64,000 bases of DNA, taken from the NCBI GenBank assembly GCA_041484525.1, contig JBGPHT010000010.1:24762-88761 (forward strand), given 5' to 3'. The translations under genes were made by a program, and so were the position numbers. Below the pieces are notes generated by a model that made no database searches, was not told where the DNA came from, and saw only the letters and a list, made by a program, of their open reading frames with translations. Positions 8,551-15,984 of the stretch are shown piece after piece. Each line of letters begins with the position of its first letter. Within the stretch, counting starts at the first letter, position 1. The stretch is from JBGPHT01 sp041484525. GTDB lineage: Bacteria; Acidobacteriota; Terriglobia; Bryobacterales; Bryobacteraceae.

Positions 8551-8973
8551 TTGACGGCCTCCAAACCCCGTATCCTCGCGCTGGACCTGGGCAAACGGCG
8601 TATTGGACTTGCCATCAGCGATCCTCTCGGCATCACCGCGCAGGGCCTTCCCAACCTCGTCCGGACCAATAAGCGCACCGATCTTGCGGCGCTCAGCAAG
8701 CTCGCCGGCGAGCGCGAGGTGGGCCTGATCCTGATGGGGAATCCGATCAATATGGGCGGCGCCGAAGGGCGCCAATCCGGCTGGGTCCGCGAGTTCGCCG
8801 CGGCACTCGAAAAGGAGCTGGGCCTTCCCGTGAAGCTCTGGGACGAGCGCCTCACCACGGTGCAGGCCGGGCGCGTGCTGCGCGAGAGCGGCATCAGCAT
8901 CGCCAAGCGTGCGGCCGCGGTGGACCGGCTCTCGGCGGTCATCCTGCTGCAAAGCTATCTGGATTCCCTATGA
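8551..8973 (+). CDS. ruvX: YqgF/RuvX family putative pre-16S rRNA nuclease / Holliday junction resolvase
   Basis: 140 residues, normal family length. The RNase-H-like core is clear: first Asp in ILALDLGKRRIGLAISDP, central LILMGNPINMGG, LWDERLTTVQA with the acidic catalytic residue, and a final Asp in AAAVDRLSAVILLQSYL. E. coli YqgF trims 16S rRNA 5' ends. The start is TTG at 8551, the only start before the first core strand; an ATG at 8541 is out of frame. It overlaps mltG by 4 bases, a pairing common in bacteria. Confidence 0.92.
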   Translation: MTASKPRILALDLGKRRIGLAISDPLGITAQGLPNLVRTNKRTDLAALSKLAGEREVGLILMGNPINMGGAEGRQSGWVREFAAALEKELGLPVKLWDERLTTVQAGRVLRESGISIAKRAAAVDRLSAVILLQSYLDSL

Positions 8974-9950
8974 AAAAGGTGCGGCTCTTTCTGATGCTGG
9001 CGGTGGCGCTCGCGGGTTTTGCGTTGTATCGGGTATCGGTGCCCTACCAGGCGTTCGGGCAGGAGGTTTTTGTCGAGCTGCCGCACGGGACTTCTACCGG
9101 GACTATGGCGGATATGCTGACGAGCGCCGGCGTCATCCGCAGCCGCTGGGATTTCCTGTTGGCACGCGTGCTGCAGCGCGGCCGGACACTCCAGGCCGGC
9201 GAATACCGGTTCAACCATCCGGCCACCGTCACCGAGGTTTATTCCCGCATTGCGCGCGGCGACATCTTCTATTACGAGCTGGTGATTCCCGAGGGCAAGA
9301 ACATCTTCGATATCGGGGCCGCTGCCGAAGAGCTGGGGCTTTTCAAAGCGGTGGATTTCGTGGCTGCCGCGCGTGATCCGGAACTGATCCACGATCTCGA
9401 CCCCGCCGCGCCCACGCTCGAAGGTTACCTGTTTCCGAACACGTACCGGCTGAGCCGTCACACCACGCCACAGCGATTGTGCCAGCTCATGACGGCCAAG
9501 TTCCGCGACGTTTGGAGCGGGCTCAAGACCGGCGCCAACGTGCACGACACGGTGACGCTGGCGTCGCTGGTCGAGAAGGAAGGCAAGCTCTCCCCGGAAC
9601 GCGCGGTGATGGCGGCGGTCTTCGCCAACCGGCTGCGCATCGGCATGAAATTGGATTGCGACCCCACCACGATCTACGCCGCGCTGCTCGAACACCACTA
9701 CCGCGGAACGATCTACCGGTCGGATCTGGAGAGCGACAACCTGTACAACACGTACCGGCACGCCGGCCTGCCGCCCGGGCCGATCGCCAATCCGGGCCTG
9801 GCCTCGATGCAGGCGGCGCTTCATCCCTCCGATTCCGGCGCGCTGTATTTCGTGCTGCGGCCGGACGGGTCGGGCCGGCACGAATTCTCCAACAACATAG
9901 CGGCGCATGAAGCCGCTACTGCGAAGTACCGCCGTGGCCTCCAAAGATAG
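8970..9950 (+). CDS. mltG: Endolytic murein transglycosylase MltG (YceG-like)
   Basis: 326 residues. An N-terminal membrane anchor (LFLMLAVALAGFALY) precedes a LysM-like region and the YceG catalytic domain: GYLFPNTYRL, the motif TLASLVEKEG with catalytic Glu at about 202, LDCDPTTIYA, and NLYNTYRHAGLPPGPIANPG. It cuts nascent peptidoglycan strands in the periplasm and sets glycan length. It is coupled to ruvX by a 4-base overlap and its end overlaps the following unknown gene by 44 bases. Confidence 0.93.
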   Translation: MKKVRLFLMLAVALAGFALYRVSVPYQAFGQEVFVELPHGTSTGTMADMLTSAGVIRSRWDFLLARVLQRGRTLQAGEYRFNHPATVTEVYSRIARGDIFYYELVIPEGKNIFDIGAAAEELGLFKAVDFVAAARDPELIHDLDPAAPTLEGYLFPNTYRLSRHTTPQRLCQLMTAKFRDVWSGLKTGANVHDTVTLASLVEKEGKLSPERAVMAAVFANRLRIGMKLDCDPTTIYAALLEHHYRGTIYRSDLESDNLYNTYRHAGLPPGPIANPGLASMQAALHPSDSGALYFVLRPDGSGRHEFSNNIAAHEAATAKYRRGLQR

Positions 9951-10425
9951 GCCCGTCAAGCAGCGGTTGCGCGATTATCTGGCGGCGGAAAATCCGGCGG
10001 CCATCACGGAAGCCATCTGGCACGAACTGCTGGCGCGCCTTCAGCCGGTGTCCGAAAGCTATCTGCGCGACCTGCTGCGCGATACGGGGCTGCCCTTCGA
10101 GCAGCCGTTCGCGGGCGTCCGGCAGCACACATTCGAGGAATTGGAAACTACGCTGCGCGAGTTGCAGCACGTGTATGCGGAGGCGATGACGGCGGGCAAC
10201 CGCGAACGCGCGCGCTACTGCCGGCGGCAGACGATCGCGGCCAAGGACCGCGCGCGGTTCCTGTCGAAGCATCCGCGCACCGCACCCGCGAAGGCGCAGC
10301 AGAAGGAAGAGATGCTGCAGTGGATGTTGGTGTGGCTGGAAAACCCCGAAGTTTTTGGCGTGTGGGTGGAGGCCCGGAAGCGAGCCCTCACTCCCCGCCA
10401 AAGCGATAACCCAGGATCGCCTTGA
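9907..10425 (+). CDS. Conserved unknown helical protein
   Basis: 172 residues if started at ATG 9907; GTG 9934 would shorten the overlap with mltG. It is predicted to be soluble and mostly helical, with many Arg and Glu residues, a Trp-containing helix near the N-terminus (ITEAIWHELLARLQ) and another near the end (MLQWMLVWLENPEVF). No enzyme motif is recognised. Position after ruvX-mltG suggests the same operon. Its last 38 bases overlap the convergent outer-membrane gene. Confidence 0.6.
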   Translation: MKPLLRSTAVASKDRPVKQRLRDYLAAENPAAITEAIWHELLARLQPVSESYLRDLLRDTGLPFEQPFAGVRQHTFEELETTLRELQHVYAEAMTAGNRERARYCRRQTIAAKDRARFLSKHPRTAPAKAQQKEEMLQWMLVWLENPEVFGVWVEARKRALTPRQSDNPGSP

Positions 10426-11209
10426 TCAGCAGATGGTCCGTCGCCTGGGTAACCCCGACACCGACGCCGAAGTTGAACTCCCAACGTTTACCGAAATCGA
10501 AATCGAGCGCAGGAAGGAACATCTGGCCTTGCTCGCGAAATCGGCTGACGCTGCGCACCGGCCCCACGTCACCGTAGTATTCGAGGCCGACCGCCACCAC
10601 CTTCATAACCTGGTAGCTGCCCTTGGCATTGGGAGTGAAGGATACGCCCGCCTGCTGGCCGGGGCCGTGGAACGACTTCTCGAACGTCGGGTTAAATGAG
10701 AAATACCACTTGCCGATTTCCTTGTCGATGATGGGGCGGATCTCCCAGGTCCAGGTGTCGTCATCGAAGATGGGCCGCTGGTATCCGAACTCGGTCGAGA
10801 GGCTGAGGCCGACGGGCAGCTTGTACTTTTTGGGGATCGCGATGCGCGGCCGGATGTGCGTGCCCACCCACTTCCAGCTTCCGTCGGGCTGAATGCTGGT
10901 GAATTGGTAGAAGCCGCATTCAAACCACTCGTTGAACCCGTGCGTGATTTCGAGAGTCTGATGCTCGGCGTGGTTGGTGCCGAGCATGCCATCCCCATCC
11001 TTGGTGCCCCTGGCCGTGAAGTTGCTGTGCATCTCGACCATGGTGGCGTTCTTGGCCACGAGCTCGGAACCGTAAACCTGGACTTCGTAATTGCCCTGAC
11101 CCTGCAGCAGCGGTGCGCAGCTCAAAAAGAAGATAACCGAAGATGACCGCAAAAAGCCTCCCTGTCTACTCTCTGACAATGTACAACAAAACGATTTGTG
11201 GCCCATCAT
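10388..11209 (-). CDS. Secreted outer-membrane beta-barrel-like protein, function unknown
   Basis: 273 residues. A hydrophobic export segment (VIFFLSCAPLLQGQG) is followed by alternating aromatic/polar strands of outer-membrane barrel type (FNEWFECGFYQFTS, LSLSTEFGYQRPIF, WYFSFNPTFEKSF, WEFNFGVGVGVTQ) and a C-terminal ILGYRFGGE. It probably folds as a small barrel of about 10-12 strands. The first 20 residues look unlike a normal signal, so the true start may be a little inside. Cargo unknown. Confidence 0.6.
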   Translation of the reverse strand: MMGHKSFCCTLSESRQGGFLRSSSVIFFLSCAPLLQGQGNYEVQVYGSELVAKNATMVEMHSNFTARGTKDGDGMLGTNHAEHQTLEITHGFNEWFECGFYQFTSIQPDGSWKWVGTHIRPRIAIPKKYKLPVGLSLSTEFGYQRPIFDDDTWTWEIRPIIDKEIGKWYFSFNPTFEKSFHGPGQQAGVSFTPNAKGSYQVMKVVAVGLEYYGDVGPVRSVSRFREQGQMFLPALDFDFGKRWEFNFGVGVGVTQATDHLLIKAILGYRFGGE

Positions 11210-11213
11210 GTTT

Positions 11214-12347
11214 TCACCCCGCCGCTTCCTGATAGATCTCGATCACTTCCCGCGCCGTCCTCTCCCAACTGAAACGCGAGGCTTGGCGGCGGCCCCGGCG
11301 GATCAGCTCCGCGCGCAGCGTTTCGTCGAGAAGTATGTCGCGGATGCCGCGAGCGATGTCGAAGACATTTTCCGGATTGATCAGAACGGCGGCATCGCCG
11401 ACGACTTCGGGGAGCGAGCTGACGTTGGAGGCGACCACCGGAGTGCCGCATGCCATGGCTTCCAGCGGAGGCAGGCCGAACCCTTCGTAGCGCGAAGGGA
11501 ACACAAATGCAGCCGCCGATTCGTAGAAACAACGGAGCGTATCGAACGGGACGAAGCCGAGGAATCGGACCACCTGCTCCATGTGGCTCTTGATTACCGC
11601 CTGCCGCACAGCGGGGAACTGCGAGATGGTATCGCCGATGATCACCAGGCGGAGGTCCTTGTATGTGGGGTGCGACGCCAGTTCTTCGCGCACCACGGCG
11701 AACGCTTCCACCAGGCGCGGAATATTTTTGTGGCGGCGGATATTGCCGGCATAGAGCAGGAACGGGTAGTTGATCTGGTAGCGCTCCATGATGCGCTGCT
11801 GCTCGTCGGCCGATGTAGCTCCGCGCTGCAGGAACCCGGGATCGGGGGCATTGTAGACGCGGCGAATGCGATAGGACGGCACCCGCAACAGGTTTTCGAC
11901 ATCGCGCTTGGTGGCCTCAGAGACCGCAATCACGCGGTTGGCGCGCACCAGGCCGCGGCGGAAGCGATAGCGGAGAAATCGCATCTCGACATCGGAGCGC
12001 TCCTCTTCGAACAGCAGGCTGGTCATGTCGTGGATGGTGACCACGTAGGGACGCATCATGAGAAGCGGGACGCGGTTGAGGGGAATATGCACCAGGTCGG
12101 GCGAGAGTCCTTTGAGGAAAATGGGAAAGGCCGCGTGGTCGAGGAAGTCGGCGTCAGTGCGGGCGTAGATGGCGCTGCGGAAATTTTCGGGGAGGCCGGC
12201 CAGCGTGCGCACGTCGCCCGGCCCGCTAATGATCGTGTACTGATTGGTCCTGTCGATCGTGCCCAGCGCGTGGACCAGGCTTCGAATGTAGGTTCCGATG
12301 CCGAAGTCCCGCACACGCCGGGCGTCGATGACGATATGGAGAGACAT
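11214..12347 (-). CDS. Glycosyltransferase family 4 (GT-B fold)
   Basis: 377 residues from ATG 12347 (MSLHIVIDARRVRDFGIGTY). Features of GT4: VTIHDMTSLLF, VIAVSEATKRDVE, LLYAGNIRRHKN (start of the second Rossmann domain), LVIIGD, and the nucleotide-sugar motif FVFPSRYEGFGLPPLEAMACGTPVV with its Glu pair. It transfers a sugar from a nucleotide-sugar donor to a growing glycan or lipid carrier. It ends 5 bases from the next minus-strand boundary and begins 1 base after the glyA stop, so it is probably cotranscribed with glyA. No polysaccharide cluster surrounds it. Confidence 0.88.
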   Translation of the reverse strand: MSLHIVIDARRVRDFGIGTYIRSLVHALGTIDRTNQYTIISGPGDVRTLAGLPENFRSAIYARTDADFLDHAAFPIFLKGLSPDLVHIPLNRVPLLMMRPYVVTIHDMTSLLFEEERSDVEMRFLRYRFRRGLVRANRVIAVSEATKRDVENLLRVPSYRIRRVYNAPDPGFLQRGATSADEQQRIMERYQINYPFLLYAGNIRRHKNIPRLVEAFAVVREELASHPTYKDLRLVIIGDTISQFPAVRQAVIKSHMEQVVRFLGFVPFDTLRCFYESAAAFVFPSRYEGFGLPPLEAMACGTPVVASNVSSLPEVVGDAAVLINPENVFDIARGIRDILLDETLRAELIRRGRRQASRFSWERTAREVIEIYQEAAG

Positions 12348-12348
12348 T

Positions 12349-13629
12349 CTACGCTCGAACTGGATCGAGCTTCCAATGGTACAGCGGGAATCGCGCCGTG
12401 AGCGCGCCCACCTTATCCCGCACCCGCGCAATCGCCTCGGCATTCGAGATGTTGAGAAGCACCTCGGCGATGAGCGTGCCGACCTCGCGCATCTCCGCCT
12501 CTTTGAAGCCGCGCGTGGTGACGGCGGGCGAGCCCAGGCGGATGCCGCTGGGGTTGAGCGGCGGATTGCTGTCGAACGGAATGGCGTTCTTGTTGACAGT
12601 GATCCGCGCGCCGTCGAGCGCCTGCTCGGCCTCTTTGCCGCGCGTGCCTTTCGAGAAGACATCGACCAGCATCAGGTGGGTGTCGGTGCCGCCCGAGACT
12701 ACGCGGAAGCCGGCGTCCATCAGGCTCCCGGCCAGCGCGCGCGCGTTGGCCGCCACTTGTTTCTGATAGTCGATGAACTCGGGCTGCATGGCTTCGAGGA
12801 AACATACAGCCTTGGCCGCGACCACATGGACCAGCGGGCCGCCCTGCGTGCCGGGGAAGACGTTTTTGTCGATTTCCTTGGCGTACTTTTCCTTCGCCAG
12901 AATCAGCCCCGCGCGCGGGCCGCGCAGCGTCTTGTGCGTGGTCGAAGTGACGATGTCGGCAAACTCGCAGGGATTCGGATGCAGTCCCGCCGCGACCAGG
13001 CCGGAGAAATGCGCCATATCGACGAGGAAGACAGCGCCCACCGCGTCGGCCACCTGACGGAAGCGCGCGAAATCCAGAATGCGCGGATACGCGCTGCCGC
13101 CCGCGATGATCATCTTCGGCTTGTGTTCGTGCGCCAGGCGCTCCACTTCGTCGTAATCGATGCGCTCATCTTCCTTGCCCACACCGTAGGGGACGATGTG
13201 ATAAGTCTTTCCCGAAAAATTGAGATGGTGCCCATGCGTGAGATGGCCGCCATGCGCCAGGTTCAGGCCCATTACGGTGTCGCCCGGCTTGACAACCGCG
13301 GCGTAGGCAGCCTGGTTGGCCTGCGAGCCGGAGTGCGGCTGGACGTTGGCGTACTCCGCGCCGAAAAGTTTCTTGGCGCGGTCGCGCGCCAGGTTCTCGA
13401 CTACGTCGGTGAACTCGCAGCCGCCATAGTAGCGCTTGCCGGGGTAGCCTTCCGCGTACTTGTTGGTGAACACGCTGGCAGTGGCTTCGAGCACGGCCTC
13501 CGACGTAAAGTTCTCGCTGGCGATGAGTTCGAGCTGCGAGTCCTGGCGCCTGGTCTCGTGTTGGATGGCCTCGTAGACTTCGGGGTCGACTTGGGATAAC
13601 GGCCGCGCCATGTGTTGTGCTGTTGTCAT
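12349..13629 (-). CDS. glyA: Serine hydroxymethyltransferase
   Basis: 426 residues, full length. It interconverts serine and glycine with tetrahydrofolate using pyridoxal phosphate. Visible: LIASENFTSEAVLEA, NKYAEGYPGKRYYGGCEF, QPHSGSQANQAAY, the cofactor lysine in STTHKTLRGPRAG, and GGTDTHLMLVDV. The start ATG 13629 is followed by a second in-frame ATG 7 codons on that could also serve. A cytosolic one-carbon metabolism enzyme. The rpiB gene lies upstream on the same strand, separated by a hairpin repeat. Confidence 0.96.
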   Translation of the reverse strand: MTTAQHMARPLSQVDPEVYEAIQHETRRQDSQLELIASENFTSEAVLEATASVFTNKYAEGYPGKRYYGGCEFTDVVENLARDRAKKLFGAEYANVQPHSGSQANQAAYAAVVKPGDTVMGLNLAHGGHLTHGHHLNFSGKTYHIVPYGVGKEDERIDYDEVERLAHEHKPKMIIAGGSAYPRILDFARFRQVADAVGAVFLVDMAHFSGLVAAGLHPNPCEFADIVTSTTHKTLRGPRAGLILAKEKYAKEIDKNVFPGTQGGPLVHVVAAKAVCFLEAMQPEFIDYQKQVAANARALAGSLMDAGFRVVSGGTDTHLMLVDVFSKGTRGKEAEQALDGARITVNKNAIPFDSNPPLNPSGIRLGSPAVTTRGFKEAEMREVGTLIAEVLLNISNAEAIARVRDKVGALTARFPLYHWKLDPVRA

Positions 13630-13655
13630 GAAATTAAGAGTCCTCCGTTCGAGTA

Positions 13656-13676
13656 GCGCAGGCCTCTTGCCTGCGC
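13656..13676. repeat. Palindromic hairpin (8-bp stem) between rpiB and glyA
   Basis: GCGCAGGC, a 5-base loop CTCTT, then GCCTGCGC: a perfect 8-bp stem. It lies in the 51-base gap between rpiB and glyA and could be a REP-like element, a partial terminator or an mRNA stabiliser. Confidence 0.6.
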
Positions 13677-13680
13677 CGCG

Positions 13681-14121
13681 TCATTGCTTTTCCAATTGCG
13701 AGATCTTGGCAAGCCGCCGTGCGTGGCGGCCGCCGGCGAATTCGGTCTCCAGAAAAATGTGGATGAGATCGCGCGCGCGACTCTCGTCGAGATACCTGGC
13801 GCCCAGCGTCAGTACATTGGCGTCGTTGTGTTCGCGCGTCAGCCGCACTTCATCTTCGGATTGCGCGGGAGCCGCGCGCACGCCCGCCACTTTGTTCGCC
13901 GCGATGGCCATGCCGATGCCGGTGGAGCAGACCAGGATGCCGCGGTCGCTCCGGCCCTGCGCCACTTCGCGCGCCACCGGTTGCGCCAGATCGGGATAGT
14001 CGCACGAGTCGGCGCTGCCGGTGCCGAAATCGATCACTTCGTGGCCTTCGTTTGCAAGCTGCAGACGCAGTTTTTCCTTGAGGGCAAAACCAGCGTGGTC
14101 CGCGGCAATCGCAATCTTCAT
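13681..14121 (-). CDS. rpiB: Ribose-5-phosphate isomerase B
   Basis: 146 residues from MKIAIAADHAGFALK, a typical RpiB opening. Active-site features are the phosphate-binding AADHAG, the Cys-containing VCSTGIGMAIAANK loop and NVLTLGARYL. It interconverts ribose-5-P and ribulose-5-P in the pentose phosphate pathway. An in-frame ATG 27 bases upstream (14148) is possible, but the family normally begins at the MKIAIA strand. Divergent from proS. Confidence 0.93.
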   Translation of the reverse strand: MKIAIAADHAGFALKEKLRLQLANEGHEVIDFGTGSADSCDYPDLAQPVAREVAQGRSDRGILVCSTGIGMAIAANKVAGVRAAPAQSEDEVRLTREHNDANVLTLGARYLDESRARDLIHIFLETEFAGGRHARRLAKISQLEKQ

Positions 14122-14150
14122 AAAAGGGGAGAAGCCTGATTCTAACATGC

Positions 14151-14156
14151 TAGAAT
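14151..14156 (+). promoter_or_regulatory. -10-like TAGAAT upstream of proS
   Basis: TAGAAT lies 21 bases before ATG 14178, giving a predicted leader of roughly 15 bases. No clear -35 is visible. Confidence 0.35.
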
Positions 14157-14177
14157 TGAAGTTTCCCCGACAACCCT

Positions 14178-15884
14178 ATGCTCTGGAGTAAGTTGTTCAT
14201 TCCCACTTTACGCGAGAATCCTGCGGAGGCCGAAGTCGCCAGCCACCAGTTGCTGCTGCGCGCCGGATACATCCGCCAGCTTGCTGCCGGCATCTACAGC
14301 TACTTGTTTCTGGCACAGCGCTCGCTGCTAAAAATCCAGCAGGTGGTGCGTCAGGAAATGGATGCGATCGGCGCCCAGGAGATGTACCTGCCGGCGCTGA
14401 ATCCGGCGGAAGTGTGGCAGGAATCGGGCCGCTGGGACGTGATGGGTGACAACCTGTTCCGCCTGAAAGACCGCTTTGGGCGCGATCTTTGCCTCGGCAT
14501 GACGCACGAAGAGGTGATGACGACGATTGCACGCGGCGAGCTGCGCAGTTACAAACAGCTTCCCCAGATCTGGTATCAGATCCAGACCAAGTTCCGCGAC
14601 GAGCCGAGACCCAAGAGCGGACTGCTGCGCGTGCGGCAGTTCATCATGAAGGACTCCTACACATTCGACATCGACCAGGCGGGCCTGGACGCCGCCTACG
14701 ATAAGCACTACACCGCCTACTGCCGGATCTTCGATCGCTGCGGACTTCAGTACGTGGTAGTCGAAGCGCACTCGGGCGCGATGGGTGGGAGCCAGTCCCA
14801 CGAGTTCATGGTGGCGTCGGATGCGGGCGAGGATTTGGTCGCGACCTGCAAGCAGTGCGGCTATTCGGCGAATCTGGAGAAAGCGTCAGCCGTGCCGCAA
14901 GCCCCGCGGACGGCCGATCCGGAAGGCGATCTCGCGCCCGAAGAATTTCACACGCCCGGGCGCAAAACGATCGCCGAAGTGGCCGAGTTTACGCGCCTGC
15001 CCGAGACTTCGCAGATGAAGAGCCTGGTGCTGGTGGCCGATGGCAAGCCCGTGCTGGTGATGCTGCGCGGCGATCACCAGTTGAGCGAAACCAAGCTGGG
15101 GTCGATTGTGAATGACCCGGAGTTCCGCCAGGCGCATCCTGAAGAGATCGTGAAGTGGTTCGGCGCTGCGGCTGGTTCGCTCGGTCCCGTCGGCGTGAAG
15201 AACATGCCGATTCTGGCGGACCAGACGCTCGCCGGCCGCAAGAACATGATCGCGGGCGCCAACAAAGACGACTACCATCTGCGCAACGTGACGCTCGGCG
15301 AGGATTTCCAGGCGGAGATCCACGACCTGCGTCAGGTGGTGTCGGGCGATGCATGCGGCAAGTGCAGGAGTCCGCTCGAAGTGAAGAAGACGGTCGAGAT
15401 CGGGCACATTTTCAAGCTTGGATATAAGTACTCAGAGTCGATGGGGCTGCGGGTGCTCAATGCGGATGGCAAGGAAATCACACCGATCATGGGGTCGTAC
15501 GGCATCGGAATCGAGCGCATTCTATGCGCCGCCATCGAGCTGTATCACGACAAGGACGGCATGATCCTGCCGGCCTCGATCGCGCCATTCGAGGTGGTGG
15601 TGACACCCGCCAATAACTCCGACGCCGCCCAGATGGAGGCCGCGCGGACGATTTACCAGAACTGCCTCGCCCTGGGTCTCGACGCGCTGCTCGATGACCG
15701 CGACGAGCGGCCGGGCGTCAAGTTTAAGGACGCGGATTTGATTGGGATTCCGCATAGGATTGTGGTGGGGAAGAAGCTGGTGAACGGCTTGGTGGAGGTC
15801 GTCGAACGCAAAACCAAGCAGTCTGTTGATGCGCCGGTGGCGGATGCAGCCAAGGCCGTGGCGGCAAAGATAAAGTCAAGTTAG
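14178..15884 (+). CDS. proS: Prolyl-tRNA synthetase (bacterial type, with editing domain)
   Basis: 568 residues, matching bacterial-type ProRS. It charges tRNA-Pro with proline. Class II motifs are visible: the FIPTLRENPAEAEVASHQLL opening, motif 2 near KFRDEPRPKSGLLRVRQF, and motif 3 in GSYGIGIERILCAAIE. The inserted editing domain (INS) lies between, including KSLVLVADGKPVLVMLRGDHQ. The anticodon-binding domain closes the protein. The frame is intact throughout, useful as a control for sequence quality in this window. Confidence 0.97.
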   Translation: MLWSKLFIPTLRENPAEAEVASHQLLLRAGYIRQLAAGIYSYLFLAQRSLLKIQQVVRQEMDAIGAQEMYLPALNPAEVWQESGRWDVMGDNLFRLKDRFGRDLCLGMTHEEVMTTIARGELRSYKQLPQIWYQIQTKFRDEPRPKSGLLRVRQFIMKDSYTFDIDQAGLDAAYDKHYTAYCRIFDRCGLQYVVVEAHSGAMGGSQSHEFMVASDAGEDLVATCKQCGYSANLEKASAVPQAPRTADPEGDLAPEEFHTPGRKTIAEVAEFTRLPETSQMKSLVLVADGKPVLVMLRGDHQLSETKLGSIVNDPEFRQAHPEEIVKWFGAAAGSLGPVGVKNMPILADQTLAGRKNMIAGANKDDYHLRNVTLGEDFQAEIHDLRQVVSGDACGKCRSPLEVKKTVEIGHIFKLGYKYSESMGLRVLNADGKEITPIMGSYGIGIERILCAAIELYHDKDGMILPASIAPFEVVVTPANNSDAAQMEAARTIYQNCLALGLDALLDDRDERPGVKFKDADLIGIPHRIVVGKKLVNGLVEVVERKTKQSVDAPVADAAKAVAAKIKSS

Positions 15885-15971
15885 CCGCTGATGGACACAG
15901 ATGCACGCGGATAGAAAAGACAATAGGTCTTGCCTTGTTTCTATCGGTGTGAATCTGTGTCCATCTGTGGC
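15884..15971. terminator. Large imperfect inverted repeat between convergent genes
   Basis: A 34-base arm (15884-15917) pairs with 15938-15971 with about 6 mismatches around a 20-base loop; both arms carry GGACACAGAT/ATCTGTGTCC. It fills the gap between the 3' ends of proS and the TonB receptor gene and could act as a bidirectional terminator. Similar CACAGAT-type palindromes are known as dispersed intergenic repeats in other genomes, from memory. Confidence 0.6.
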
Positions 15972-15984
15972 CGAATGAAGGTTC

